A DNA stretch of 64,000 bases. Origin: Candidatus Cloacimonadota bacterium. Lineage in GTDB: Bacteria; Cloacimonadota; Cloacimonadia; Cloacimonadales; Cloacimonadaceae. The notes under the pieces are model-generated. The model saw only the letters and a program-made list of their open reading frames with translations, was not told the DNA's origin and did no database searches. Positions within the stretch are counted from its first letter, which is position 1. Each line of letters begins with the position of its first letter. The position numbers and the translations under genes are program-made. Positions 37,501 to 46,800 of the stretch are shown here, one piece after another. The stretch covers positions 1-64,000 of the forward strand of contig JAHDQK010000049.1 in the NCBI GenBank assembly GCA_018433885.1, written 5' to 3'.

Positions 37501-40322
37501 CCTCCAATATGCGCATGAATCTGGATGATATCGTGATCACGGATTATAGCGGAACCACCGAACCTCAGATTGCCGTGAATCCCTCTCAGCTATCTGGATT
37601 GAGCTATAACTCCGGCTATGGACCTTCCGCGGCTTATACCTTTGCCCTCACCGCGATGTTCTTGACTGCCGATGTAACGCTGGTAGCGGTTACAGATTTT
37701 GAGATATCCTTGGATGATGTTAGCTATCAACAGGAAATCACGATCAGCCCCGTAAACGGCACCGTTTCGCAACCGATTTATGTGAGATTGAAAAACAATC
37801 TGAACTTGGGAACTTATAACGGAAGCGTGCAGATCAGTAGTTTGGGTGCTACGTCGCGCACAGTCAACCTTCAGGGTTCCGTAACGGCATTGGTGCTACC
37901 GGATGCCCCCTTGGCGCTGGCGGCAACGGAAGTGACCTCATCATCTTTCAAAGCAAACTGGCAAGCCGTGGCAGGCGCGACATCATATAATATGGATGTG
38001 TATAGCGTAAGCTCCGATGGTGGGTTTGCAGACCTTATAATCTCAGAATATATCGAGGGTTCCGGCAACAACAAAGCAATAGAGATCTACAACGGAACCG
38101 GTAGCACGGTTAGTCTCTCGGATTACTCATTAAGAGTATTCAGCAACGGCGCGGCTACTGCGTCTCACACGATTTCCCTAAGCGGAAGCCTCGGTGATGG
38201 GGACGTGTATGTAATGGCACATGCTTCTGCCAGTCCCGAGATATTGGCAGAGGCGGATTATACAAATGCCTATGCGATAAGCTTTAATGGAGACGATGCC
38301 CTAGCGATTTATAACAATGTAACCAGTCAATATGTGGATATCTTTGGAGTGATCGGGGATGATCCGGGTAATGCATGGACGGCTGCTGGTGGATTTAGCA
38401 CTCTGGATAGGACCTTGGTGCGCAAACCGGAAATCCGCGCAGGCGTTACGGTAAATCCAAGTGGAACCGGGGTAGGCGCATTCAGCACTTTGGGTACAGA
38501 GTGGAACATGCACGATAGTGATACTTTCGCCTATATCGGATCCCACAGTCTGGCGCGCAGATCTATCAGTTATCTTCCCGGTTACCAGAATCTCCCGGTG
38601 GGGAATGTGACATCATATATGGTTACAGGGCTTGAACCTAATACAGACTACTATTATGTGGTTCGCGCTGTGAATGCCAACGGAAGTAGCGAGAACTCCA
38701 ATAGCGTGGAAGTATTCACCCAGATTATCAGCGCACCTACGGTTCAAGCGCGGCAAATCGAGGGTTCGGTAACCAGTAATACCATAACCTTGGAATGGGT
38801 TCCCGGAAACGGTGCAAAACGCATCGTGGTGATGAACACCCAGAACTATTTCAATACTCCCGCAAACGGTACTGATCCGATGGCAAATCCGGTTTACTCG
38901 GGCTCTGGACAGCAGGTGATCTATAATGATGCCACGCAGATAATCGAAGACGCACAATTCAATGGGGTTCTGGTGGAAGGCCTCGATGCCAGTAGCACAT
39001 ATTGGTTCAGGGTGTTTGAATACAACGGATTTGGATCTAATACCCAATATCTATCCTCCACCGCCACGGGAAATCCTGCCCAGTTTACTACACTGAGCGG
39101 AGGTTTCACCGGCTATTATGAAGATATCGAGGGATATGGCTCTGCGCTGAAGGCGGATCTTCATGATCTTCTGCGCACCACGCATACCACGAAATATAGC
39201 TACGATGCGCTTTGGACTCAATTGCGTTATACCGATGAAGACCCCGATAACTCCAATAATATCATCCAAATCTATACCGGCTGGAGCATCCCCAAGAGCA
39301 ATTATGGCGGTGGGGTAACTCAATGGAATAGAGAACATACTTGGAGTAAATCACACGGAGATTTTGGCGAAAACCGCCCTGCTGGTACCGACCTTCATCA
39401 TATGCGCCCCTGCGACGCTACGGTGAACTCCGCCAAAGGAAACAAGGATTTCGACGAGGGAGGATCTCTGTATGTGGATGCCTCTCCCTATCAAGGATAT
39501 AGTGGCAATACCGGGAACTATACCACGAACTCTACCTGGGAACCCAGGGATGAGGAAAAGGGCGATGTGGCGCGGATGATCATGTATATGGCAGTGCGCT
39601 ACGAAGGCACAGATACTTCCTACGATCTGGAGATAGTGGATTACAACAACACAGCTCCGAATAATGAACCCCATTATGGAAAGCTCTCCACCCTGCTCCA
39701 ATGGCACGAACAGGATCCCCCGGATGCCTGGGAACTGAGACGTAACGAACGCATCGCCGAACGGCAAGGAAACCGGAATCCATTTGTGGATCATCCGGAA
39801 TTTGCCTATCGCCTGTGGACACCATATCCGCAAGGGGCTACAGGGATCAGCGCTACCGGATTCACCGCAAACTGGAGTCAGCCAATCACGGGTAGCACTT
39901 ATTACCTGCAGGTATCCACGAGCCCAAGCTTCGAGAGCTTCGTAAACGGGTTCAGCAATTACAACGCGGGAACCACCACTTCCAAGGTGATCAATGGCTT
40001 AACTTCTGGCACCACATACTACTACCGTCTGCGAACCTTCTTCCAAAATGGATATTCCATGTATTCTCCGGCATACGAAGTAAGCACTACATCTTTGGAA
40101 CCGCAACCCACCACCGCGCTTATCAGTATTCAAGGAGATAACGTGGTTCTAGGAATAACCGCGCTCCCCGGTGCTCTGAGCTACAAGGTCTATGCCTCCG
40201 ATAGCCCCTATGGAACATATAGCGATGTAAGCTCACAGGGCAGCTTCAACGGTACTATCTGGACTTGCCCGGTGGGAGAACTTCCCCGGAGATTCTACCG
40301 CGTCTATGGAGTCTGGCAATAA
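34590..40322 (+). CDS. Large secreted protein with lamin-tail and Endonuclease I domains
   Basis: This 1910-residue protein begins with a signal peptide (MLKKVILLLNLALLAGFMWA) behind AAAGGAG. It alternates Ig-like modules (LSGFSYEEGSGPS...IYVRL) with three modules of about 150 residues beginning DFEG.GE and ending R.NIDDI.ITDY (about 287-440, 556-712, 832-987). A lamin-tail domain (IISEYIEGSGNNKAIEIYN) lies near 1147-1318. An Endonuclease I-type domain follows at about 1506-1750: YGGGVTQWNREHTWSKSHG and GTDLHHMRPCDATVNSAKGN carry the expected catalytic His and metal ligands. FN3-like modules and a C-terminus ending RRFYRVYG close it. It probably digests extracellular nucleic acids, perhaps as nutrient (inference); this could feed the purine operon further downstream. 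Confidence 0.88.
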   Translation: MLKKVILLLNLALLAGFMWAQETIFNECVPSFSSIPAAWESNNVGSNAIYQSASGGYLLFDNIDDWVITNTYDLSAYSGVNLSMEVATYGSGTNNPLTIDVSNDNGASWTFASFVSATPTSSTYIFSGVFGISAPGSQVKFRFRRNAASGKGVRLKNILLESGSSTPVPTVSFDPSALSGFSYQFGSGPSSAQSFSIQGNNLTGNIQLDAPVDYEISQSSTSGYSSSISLIPQDGEVFTTTIYTRLTGGLSPGTYNGSISISSPGYTSTILALSGSVSEYVNTDLYLVDFEGTGETKTSYASGTVTLGGIMWNMTEALIGTSASDFKNGLRAARLRGSTDGSMTMLADKTGGLGTLSFQYRRYGADSQMAWKAEYSIDGGNTWQQAGTDFTASDVVQTFSFAINLDTNGRIRIRTADSSGSGDRRINIDDIRITDYSGVSQPSISLGVTSLSGFSYSEGSGPSAAQVFGLQGNNLTGSIYLQVSGNYEISLSESGSYTTSLSLSPQDDTVSLTDIYVRMISGLSSGTYSGNIEAVSQNALTRMLSLAGSVSDLPVSGNYLVNFEGSGETKLGYASGTVNLSGINWNMTDALIGESANDLINGLRVARLRGYGTSAITMLEDKADGLGTLSFIHKQYGSDARVSWRAEYSTDGGTTWMQAGTDFTPAEFGVANEFSAMVNVSGNVRVRIRKADPTGTSDARLNIDDILLTEYDEPEQPTIATNPNTLSGFSYEEGSGPSVAQSFLAQGSNLQGNIQITAPTNYQISLAAGSGYTNTLSLVPTTGSVNATTIYVRLVSGLTVGNYNGNIQLTSLNALTQEINLAGSVTMVPVTDGYIVDFEGAGEVKGAYASGTVTLSGIDWNMTEALIGDTASDIISGSRSARLRGYGTSAMTMYGDKPDGLGNLSFSYRQYGTDSQATWIAEYSIDGGITWIQAGENFSAPTDGEPITFNAQINSAAAGRIRIRNAASSGSSNMRMNLDDIVITDYSGTTEPQIAVNPSQLSGLSYNSGYGPSAAYTFALTAMFLTADVTLVAVTDFEISLDDVSYQQEITISPVNGTVSQPIYVRLKNNLNLGTYNGSVQISSLGATSRTVNLQGSVTALVLPDAPLALAATEVTSSSFKANWQAVAGATSYNMDVYSVSSDGGFADLIISEYIEGSGNNKAIEIYNGTGSTVSLSDYSLRVFSNGAATASHTISLSGSLGDGDVYVMAHASASPEILAEADYTNAYAISFNGDDALAIYNNVTSQYVDIFGVIGDDPGNAWTAAGGFSTLDRTLVRKPEIRAGVTVNPSGTGVGAFSTLGTEWNMHDSDTFAYIGSHSLARRSISYLPGYQNLPVGNVTSYMVTGLEPNTDYYYVVRAVNANGSSENSNSVEVFTQIISAPTVQARQIEGSVTSNTITLEWVPGNGAKRIVVMNTQNYFNTPANGTDPMANPVYSGSGQQVIYNDATQIIEDAQFNGVLVEGLDASSTYWFRVFEYNGFGSNTQYLSSTATGNPAQFTTLSGGFTGYYEDIEGYGSALKADLHDLLRTTHTTKYSYDALWTQLRYTDEDPDNSNNIIQIYTGWSIPKSNYGGGVTQWNREHTWSKSHGDFGENRPAGTDLHHMRPCDATVNSAKGNKDFDEGGSLYVDASPYQGYSGNTGNYTTNSTWEPRDEEKGDVARMIMYMAVRYEGTDTSYDLEIVDYNNTAPNNEPHYGKLSTLLQWHEQDPPDAWELRRNERIAERQGNRNPFVDHPEFAYRLWTPYPQGATGISATGFTANWSQPITGSTYYLQVSTSPSFESFVNGFSNYNAGTTTSKVINGLTSGTTYYYRLRTFFQNGYSMYSPAYEVSTTSLEPQPTTALISIQGDNVVLGITALPGALSYKVYASDSPYGTYSDVSSQGSFNGTIWTCPVGELPRRFYRVYGVWQ

Positions 40323-40347
40323 TCCGTAATCTATAAACAGCCTAAAG

Positions 40348-40382
40348 GGAGGACGGCACATAAATGTCGTCCTCCACTTTTA
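40348..40382 (+). terminator. Terminator of the secreted nuclease gene
   Basis: An 8-bp stem GGAGGACG / CGTCCTCC with an internal GCACA...TGT loop is followed by ACTTTTA. It lies 25 nt after the stop codon. Confidence 0.8.
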
Positions 40383-40439
40383 TATCTGGCAATCTGGATC
40401 GGAAACACCCAAGAAGGAAGTGAGTAGATAGCTCCGGAC

Positions 40440-40468
40440 TTGACAAGAAAAGCCTCACCACGCATCAT
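40440..40468 (+). promoter_or_regulatory. Probable promoter of tyrS
   Basis: TTGACA (40440-40445) is followed after 17 bp by CATCAT (four of six). It lies 40 bp before the tyrS start. Confidence 0.5.
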
Positions 40469-40506
40469 GCACGAACCCAAAAAATCCGTATTTAGGAAGA
40501 GATACA

Positions 40507-41709
40507 ATGAACTTTGAAACAGAACTAAAGATAATTACGAAAAGCACGGAAGAGATAATCCCGCTGGATGAACTGAAGGGTAAGCTGGCAAAAAGCGCAA
40601 AAACAGGCAAACCCTTGCGGATCAAATATGGTATAGATCCAACTGGCCACGAGATCCACATCGGTCACCTTGTGCCCATCCGCAAAATGCGGGATTTTCA
40701 AGATCTGGGGCACACGGGGGTGATCATTATAGGAGATTTTACCGCCCAGATTGGTGATCCTACCGGAAGAGATGAATCCCGCCCACCCCTCACCCACGAG
40801 CAGGTCAAGATCAACAGCGAGAAGTATATGGAACAGTTGTTTACCATTCTCAAGCCGGAACAGACCGAAATCCGCTATCAAAGCGAGTGGTTTGGGAAGA
40901 TGGGGATGTCGGAAGTATTGAAGCTTCTGGGTAAATTCACTTTAGCGCAATTTATGGCGCATGACACCTTCCGCAATCGCTATGAACAAGGGCTCTCTCT
41001 GGGCATGCATGAACTGATGTATCCCGTTCTACAAGGCTACGATTCTGTGGCGATCGAAAGCGATGTAGAATTGGGTGCCACCGAACAGAAATTCAATATT
41101 CTTTGCGGAAGAGATATGCAACGCTACTATGGCATTGAACAGCAAATCGCGGTGCTATCTCCGATCCTTTTGGGCACCGATGGCGTGAATAAAATGGGTA
41201 AATCTCTGAACAACTACATTGCCGTGTTTGATCCCCCTTCAGAGAAATATGGCAAGGTGATGAGTATTCCGGATAGCTTGATCTTGAACTATTATACATA
41301 TGCCACATCTTATGATCCGGACCAGCTGGAAGATATTAAAAAAGAGCTTGCCGAGGGCAAAAACCCCATGATCCTGAAGAAACGGCTGGCATGGGAGCTG
41401 GTGAATCTCTACCATGGCGAAAGCGAAGCAGAGAAAGCGCAGGATGGCTTTGAAAAGCTCTTTTCCAAAAAAGAAATCCCGGATGAGATGCCAGAATACG
41501 AAACTCAGGAAGCAAGCCAGAAGATTGTGCAATTACTTGTACAAAGCGGACTCTGCACCACAAATGGTGAAGCAAAGCGCTTGATTCAAGGCGGGGGAGT
41601 GAGCATCGATGGCGAGAAGGTTCTTAGTTTTGATACCGAAGTGATGGTATCCGACGGTGCCGTATTGCGGGCTGGAAAGCGCAAGTTCATCCGCATCAGG
41701 AAGATATGA
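40507..41709 (+). CDS. tyrS: Tyrosyl-tRNA synthetase
   Basis: This 400-residue class I synthetase charges tRNA-Tyr. Seen: the HIGH motif HIGH at 51-54 within YGIDPTGHEIHIGHL, KMGKS (KMSKS motif, about residue 236) in GVNKMGKSLNNY, and a C-terminal S4 RNA-binding domain (LCTTNGEAKRLIQGGGVSIDG). The DPTGHEIHIGHLVPIRK form places it in the TyrZ-like branch, not with E. coli TyrS. It overlaps no gene; the M50 protease gene follows within 10 bp. Confidence 0.95.
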   Translation: MNFETELKIITKSTEEIIPLDELKGKLAKSAKTGKPLRIKYGIDPTGHEIHIGHLVPIRKMRDFQDLGHTGVIIIGDFTAQIGDPTGRDESRPPLTHEQVKINSEKYMEQLFTILKPEQTEIRYQSEWFGKMGMSEVLKLLGKFTLAQFMAHDTFRNRYEQGLSLGMHELMYPVLQGYDSVAIESDVELGATEQKFNILCGRDMQRYYGIEQQIAVLSPILLGTDGVNKMGKSLNNYIAVFDPPSEKYGKVMSIPDSLILNYYTYATSYDPDQLEDIKKELAEGKNPMILKKRLAWELVNLYHGESEAEKAQDGFEKLFSKKEIPDEMPEYETQEASQKIVQLLVQSGLCTTNGEAKRLIQGGGVSIDGEKVLSFDTEVMVSDGAVLRAGKRKFIRIRKI

Positions 41710-41719
41710 GGTTGCAGAT

Positions 41720-42358
41720 TTGAATATATCCAGCCTGATTAGTAATGCCGCCATCATCGTGATGGTCTTTTACAGTATCATCATTCACGAAGTGAGTCAT
41801 GCTTTTGCCGCTTTCGCTCTGGGCGATGACTCTGCCCAAAGAGCTGGTAGGCTCAGCTTCAATCCCAAGAAACACATCGATCCTTTTGGCACGATTATTC
41901 TACCCTTGTTACTCTTTTTTAGCGCGGGCTTTGTATATGGTTATGCTAAACCCGTGCCTTTTAATCCCTACAATTTCCGCAATTACAAGCGGGATTCCGG
42001 CATCACTGCCCTTGCCGGGCCGGTATCTAACATCCTGATTGCAATCTTGCTGAGCGTGTTGTTCCATTTGTCGAGATCGATTCCTGAGCTCCAGCTTGTT
42101 TTGTTCAACGTGATCTTTCTGAATCTCCTGCTTGCCTTTTTCAACTTGATCCCGGTTCCCCCCTTGGATGGCTCCAAGGTGCTGGGCATGTTTCTCTCAG
42201 ATCAGGCTTATTTCAAATGGACGGCTCAAGAACGCAAGGGAATGCTTTATCTTTTTGCCATTATCATCGGTTCCAATCTACTGGGGCTGAACCTGATCGG
42301 CAGGATCGTGCAACCTCCCGTGTTCTTTCTGATGCGCCTGATGGGACTTCCTGTGTAG
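41720..42358 (+). CDS. Site-2-type membrane metalloprotease (M50 family)
   Basis: This membrane protein of about 212 residues belongs to the compact M50/YwhC-like group. Seen: HEVSH (zinc HExxH) in the first helix, NPKKHIDPFGTIILP, ALAGPVSNILIAILL, and the third-ligand motif FFNLIPVPPLDGSKVL. Four to five hydrophobic segments. I place the start at TTG 41720 with GAGG 8 nt upstream, just after the tyrS stop; an ATG at 41657 would overlap tyrS by 53 nt. Substrate unknown; relatives cleave membrane-bound regulators. Confidence 0.85.
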   Translation: MNISSLISNAAIIVMVFYSIIIHEVSHAFAAFALGDDSAQRAGRLSFNPKKHIDPFGTIILPLLLFFSAGFVYGYAKPVPFNPYNFRNYKRDSGITALAGPVSNILIAILLSVLFHLSRSIPELQLVLFNVIFLNLLLAFFNLIPVPPLDGSKVLGMFLSDQAYFKWTAQERKGMLYLFAIIIGSNLLGLNLIGRIVQPPVFFLMRLMGLPV

Positions 42359-42408
42359 CTGCCCCTATCTTTTACACAATCAACAAATATATAGAATTGG
42401 AGAAGACA

Positions 42409-43830
42409 ATGGACCAAAAGACATTGCACAAGATGATTGCCGACAACCAAATCAGGGCAATCGACCTGAAGTATTGCGGACTTGATGGCAAGTGGTATCA
42501 CATCACTCTGCCCGCCCGCAGAATCGATACCGTGCTTAGCCGCGGAGTTCCTTTCGACGGCTCTTCCATCCCCGGGATGAGAAGCGTGGAAAGCGGAGAT
42601 ATGGTGCTGATGCCGGATATCTCAACTGCGCAAATCGATCCTTTCTATGAAATCCCCACTTTGCGGATGATCTGCTCGATCTGTGACGCCGAGACCAGGA
42701 TCGGAATCAAAAAGGATCCCCGGAGTGTGGCGTTGAGGGCTCATGAGTATATGAAGAGCACCAAGATCGCAGACCAATCCACCTGGATTCCGGAGCTGGA
42801 GTATCATCTCTTTGATACCGCGCAGTTCTATTCAGATCCCTTTTCCAGCGGATACAACCTCAGCTCAGCCGAATGCAAGAATTCTTTGCCGGAAGAATAT
42901 GAAGACATGGATGGCCTCAGCCGCCAGGATGTGAAGGGTTACCACGCGGACACACCCTTTGATCAGTTCTACGAGATCCGTCAAGAGATGGTCGACCACA
43001 TGGAAGAGCTTGGCATAAAAGTGCGCTACCACCATCATGAAGTGGGGCTTTCATCCCAACAGGAGATCGAGACCGAGCTTCTTGAATTCCCCAAAATTTG
43101 TGATGACACCATGGTGATGAAGGACGTGATCCGCAGAACCGCTCTGGAATATGGGCTTACTGCCACATTCATGCCGAAACCAGTATTCAATCACGCCGGA
43201 AATGGAATGCATTTCCACATGATGCTCTACAAAAACGGCAAGAACATTTTCTATAAGAAAGGCGGATATGCTGATCTCTCCAAAGAAGCCATCTGGTTTA
43301 TCGGCGGGATCCTGTATCATGGTCGCGCTTTGGTAGCCTTCACAAACCCGTCCACCAATAGTTTCAAACGCCTCTTGCCCGGATTTGAAGCGCCGGTGAA
43401 GCTATTCTACGGGCTTGCCAATCGTTCCGCAGCCATTCGCATCCCCAAATATGCAAACAGTCCGGAAGAAAAACGCTTCGAGTTCCGCACCGGCGATGCC
43501 ACCTGCAATCCCTATCTCGCCATGAGTGCGATTCTGTTGGCTGGTTTGGATGGCATCAAGAACAAGATCGACCCTGCCAAACACAATCTGGGACCTTTCG
43601 ACGACAACGTTTATACTTGGAGTGAAGAGAAAAAGGCAAGCTTGCTCTCGATCCCTGCAAACCTTGCCGAAGCCATGCAAGCCCTGAAAGATGACCACGA
43701 GTTTCTGCTCGCAGGCGATGTATTCAACGAAGAGTTGATAGAAAGCCACATCAAGCTCAAACTAGCTGAGCATGAGGCAATGGCAGCACGTCCACACCCC
43801 CATGAAATGATGCTTTACTATAATCTGTAA
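42409..43830 (+). CDS. glnA: Glutamine synthetase (type I)
   Basis: This 473-residue enzyme makes glutamine from glutamate, ammonia and ATP. The start is ATG 42409 (MDQKTLHKMI), preceded by GGAGAAG; the frame is open upstream but overlaps the protease gene. Seen: FDGSSIPGMRSVESGDMVL, NHAGNGMHFHMML (ATP/metal binding), TNSFKRLLPGFEAP and RSAAIRIPKY..EFR (glutamate binding). The E. coli adenylylation motif (NLYDLPPEE) is not present in that form. Ammonia released by the purine-type operon downstream could be assimilated here (inference). Confidence 0.95.
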   Translation: MDQKTLHKMIADNQIRAIDLKYCGLDGKWYHITLPARRIDTVLSRGVPFDGSSIPGMRSVESGDMVLMPDISTAQIDPFYEIPTLRMICSICDAETRIGIKKDPRSVALRAHEYMKSTKIADQSTWIPELEYHLFDTAQFYSDPFSSGYNLSSAECKNSLPEEYEDMDGLSRQDVKGYHADTPFDQFYEIRQEMVDHMEELGIKVRYHHHEVGLSSQQEIETELLEFPKICDDTMVMKDVIRRTALEYGLTATFMPKPVFNHAGNGMHFHMMLYKNGKNIFYKKGGYADLSKEAIWFIGGILYHGRALVAFTNPSTNSFKRLLPGFEAPVKLFYGLANRSAAIRIPKYANSPEEKRFEFRTGDATCNPYLAMSAILLAGLDGIKNKIDPAKHNLGPFDDNVYTWSEEKKASLLSIPANLAEAMQALKDDHEFLLAGDVFNEELIESHIKLKLAEHEAMAARPHPHEMMLYYNL

Positions 43831-43891
43831 AGATTTCGGAATGATAGTTGCATTTGGGATAGGAAAATTCTAACCCAGTAGAGGATAGCCA

Positions 43892-46800
43892 ATGAAAAAG
43901 ATAGCAATACTGTTGCTTGTAAGCCTGTTTTGCGGGCTTGCGTTCGCCGCAGGGGCAAATTATGCTCCCACCTCGCTTAAGTCTGCGTTCGAGATTCTTC
44001 GGCAGACAGATACAGGCATGGATATAGATTTCCGTGTACCACAGTACAAGGTTACTCTCGAAGAAGCAAACGGACAGACTTTTCACCGTATAGAAATGCC
44101 CGGTTCCGCTTCTCTGATGAAAAGCGGATATCCGGATCTGCCCGTGATCACCACCTCCATCGCCATTCCCCACCAAGGAGGCGTGAACATCGAGGTACTC
44201 AATTCACAACAGAGTGTTATAACCCAATACAATGCCTACCCTCTCCAACAGGGTGCTGAGCTACAGAGTCCCAAATCTTTTGTCCAAAATGCACAATACT
44301 ATAACAGTGGCGGGCCCTATCCCGCCGCTGCCATTGAATACAGCGACCCCGTGATCCTGCGCGATTTCCGGATTATCACCGTGCAAGTGAATCCCTTCAG
44401 CTATAATCCTATCACCAAAGATCTTACCGTGCACACTGATATCCAGATGCGCGTTAATTTCACAAATCAACCCGGGATCAACGAGCTCCCCGGTCCTGTT
44501 CAATACATCTCACCCGCTTTTGACAAGATCTATTCCTCGCTCATCCAAAACTACGATGCGTATCGCAGTTTGCTGGTTGCAAACACGCCTCCGCGTTATC
44601 TGATCATCCATGGTAATACCACGGATAACACCTTCATTGCGGCTCTGAATGCCTATGCTACCTGGAAGCGTCAGAAGGGTGCGGATGTGGATATCGCAAC
44701 CACCGCTGCCAATAGTGCAGGTGCCAGCACTTCCAGCATTCAGACATATATCCGGAATCGCTACAATAATCCCTTAACCCGCCCGGATTATGTAATTCTG
44801 ATCGGAGACACAGCCGGCAGCTATACCATTCCTGCCTTTACAAACAACGGTGGCGGAACAGATTACCCATATACTCACATGAACACTGGAGACATCCTGG
44901 GTGATGTCTTTATCGGTAGAATATCCGTGGAAAACCTAAACCAGTTCCTCGTGATCCTGGAAAAGATATATCTTTATGAACGTGATCTGGATCTTGATAC
45001 CGCTGATTGGTTGAACCACATGCTTTTAGTGGGAGACAACCAGCCTTCGGGAATCTCCACAATGTATATCAGCAAATACATCAAAGAAATGGCGATTGAA
45101 GAGAACCCGGACAACACTTTCACTGAAATGTATGGATCCGATTTCTCTAGCTTTGTATCTGGGATCAACACCGCGTTCAATGAAGGCATCAGCTTCTACA
45201 GTTTCCGTGGATACATAGATTTTTCTCCCCCCTCCGAGAGTGCTCTATTCAACGGATTCAAGCTTCCTCACGCGATCATTATTACTTGCGCCACAGGGAA
45301 TTACTCCGGTAGCACCGGGGAAACTGAAAGCTTGATCCGCTACGGTACTACTGCTGCTCCCAAGGGCTCCGTTACCGCCGTCGGCATGAGCACCGCCAGC
45401 ACTCATACCACGTTCAACAACGTGTTGCACGGTGGCATTTTCGAAGGCATCTATGCCCGGGGTATGCGCACCATGGGTGAAGCCACTTTGCATGGCAAGC
45501 TTTATATGAACCAGATGTTCGGGATATCGTCTCCCATAAACGCAGAGAAATTCGCGCATTGGTGCAATCTGATGGGTGATCCTACCATGGAAGTTTATAC
45601 CGGAATCCCGAATAGCTTCCAGATTACTACAGACGATGTTATCCCGCTGGGACTCACTCTTTTGGATGTGGCTGTCCGCGATGCCGACAACAACCCCGTA
45701 GAAGGTGCTTCAGTGGTGCTTTCTTCCGGATTTGACATCCTTTCCCGCGGCTATACTGATGCTGAAGGCAACGTGATTTTGATCCTGCCGGAAACCATGC
45801 CCGTCGGGTTCGGTGAAATCACCGTCCACAAGCATAACTTTAAGCCCCTGCAGAGCCTGGTCAGCATCGAAAACGTGGCTACCCTCGTACCAGGCTCGAT
45901 CGTGATCGACGATGATAACAGCGGCGCATCCTCCGGTAATGGCAATGAGCTGGCTTCTGCCGGCGAAAGCCTCGAGATCTATTTCGGCTTGCATAACACC
46001 GGCACTGTGGACTTGCTGGATGTGAGCGGAAGCGTAACCAGCGACAGCCCCTGGCTCACCATCGTGAGCAACGCGATTTCCTATCCCACCATTCCGGCTG
46101 GCGGCAATGCGAACAACCTGGGTCCCCTTGTGGTGCAGATAGACCCTGCCACTCCACATCAGACCATGCTTCGCCTGCACCTGATCCTTACCGATGCAGA
46201 TGGGAACAGCTACGATGTATCCGAATTCATCCCAGTGGAATCTCCCAAAGTGGAATTTGTTTCCCTTACTATTCCCGGGGATGGCGTGTTGGATCCGGAT
46301 GAAACCGTTGATATCAGCGTAACTATCAGAAATGTGGGTCCTGTCCCCGTGACGGATGTCTATGCCCGACTTTATACCCACAACGACCTTGTCTCTGTGA
46401 TAGATAACACTTCATTTATCGGAAATCTTACCGATGCTGCCACCGAGCTGACAGGCGTGTATCAGGTCTGGCAACGTCCTCAGACTCTCCCCGGCATGCA
46501 GATGCCACTGTATCTCAGGCTTTATAACGATGCTGGATTCGAGCAGATCGTAGATTTTCAGCTGAACGTGGGTTCGGTGGCTTCCACTTCTCCCACCGGT
46601 CCCGATAGTTATGGATATGTGATCTACGACGAGACCGACCCCATGCGTCCCCCAATGGCGGATTACGCTTGGCTGGACATCGCACCCAGTGAAGGTGGCT
46701 TGGGAACTTCTTTGCCCATCTCTGACATCTATAACTCTTCCAACGAGGGTGACCAGGTAGGGGCTCAGTCTCTTGCCGTGGTAGATCTACCCTTCGCGTT

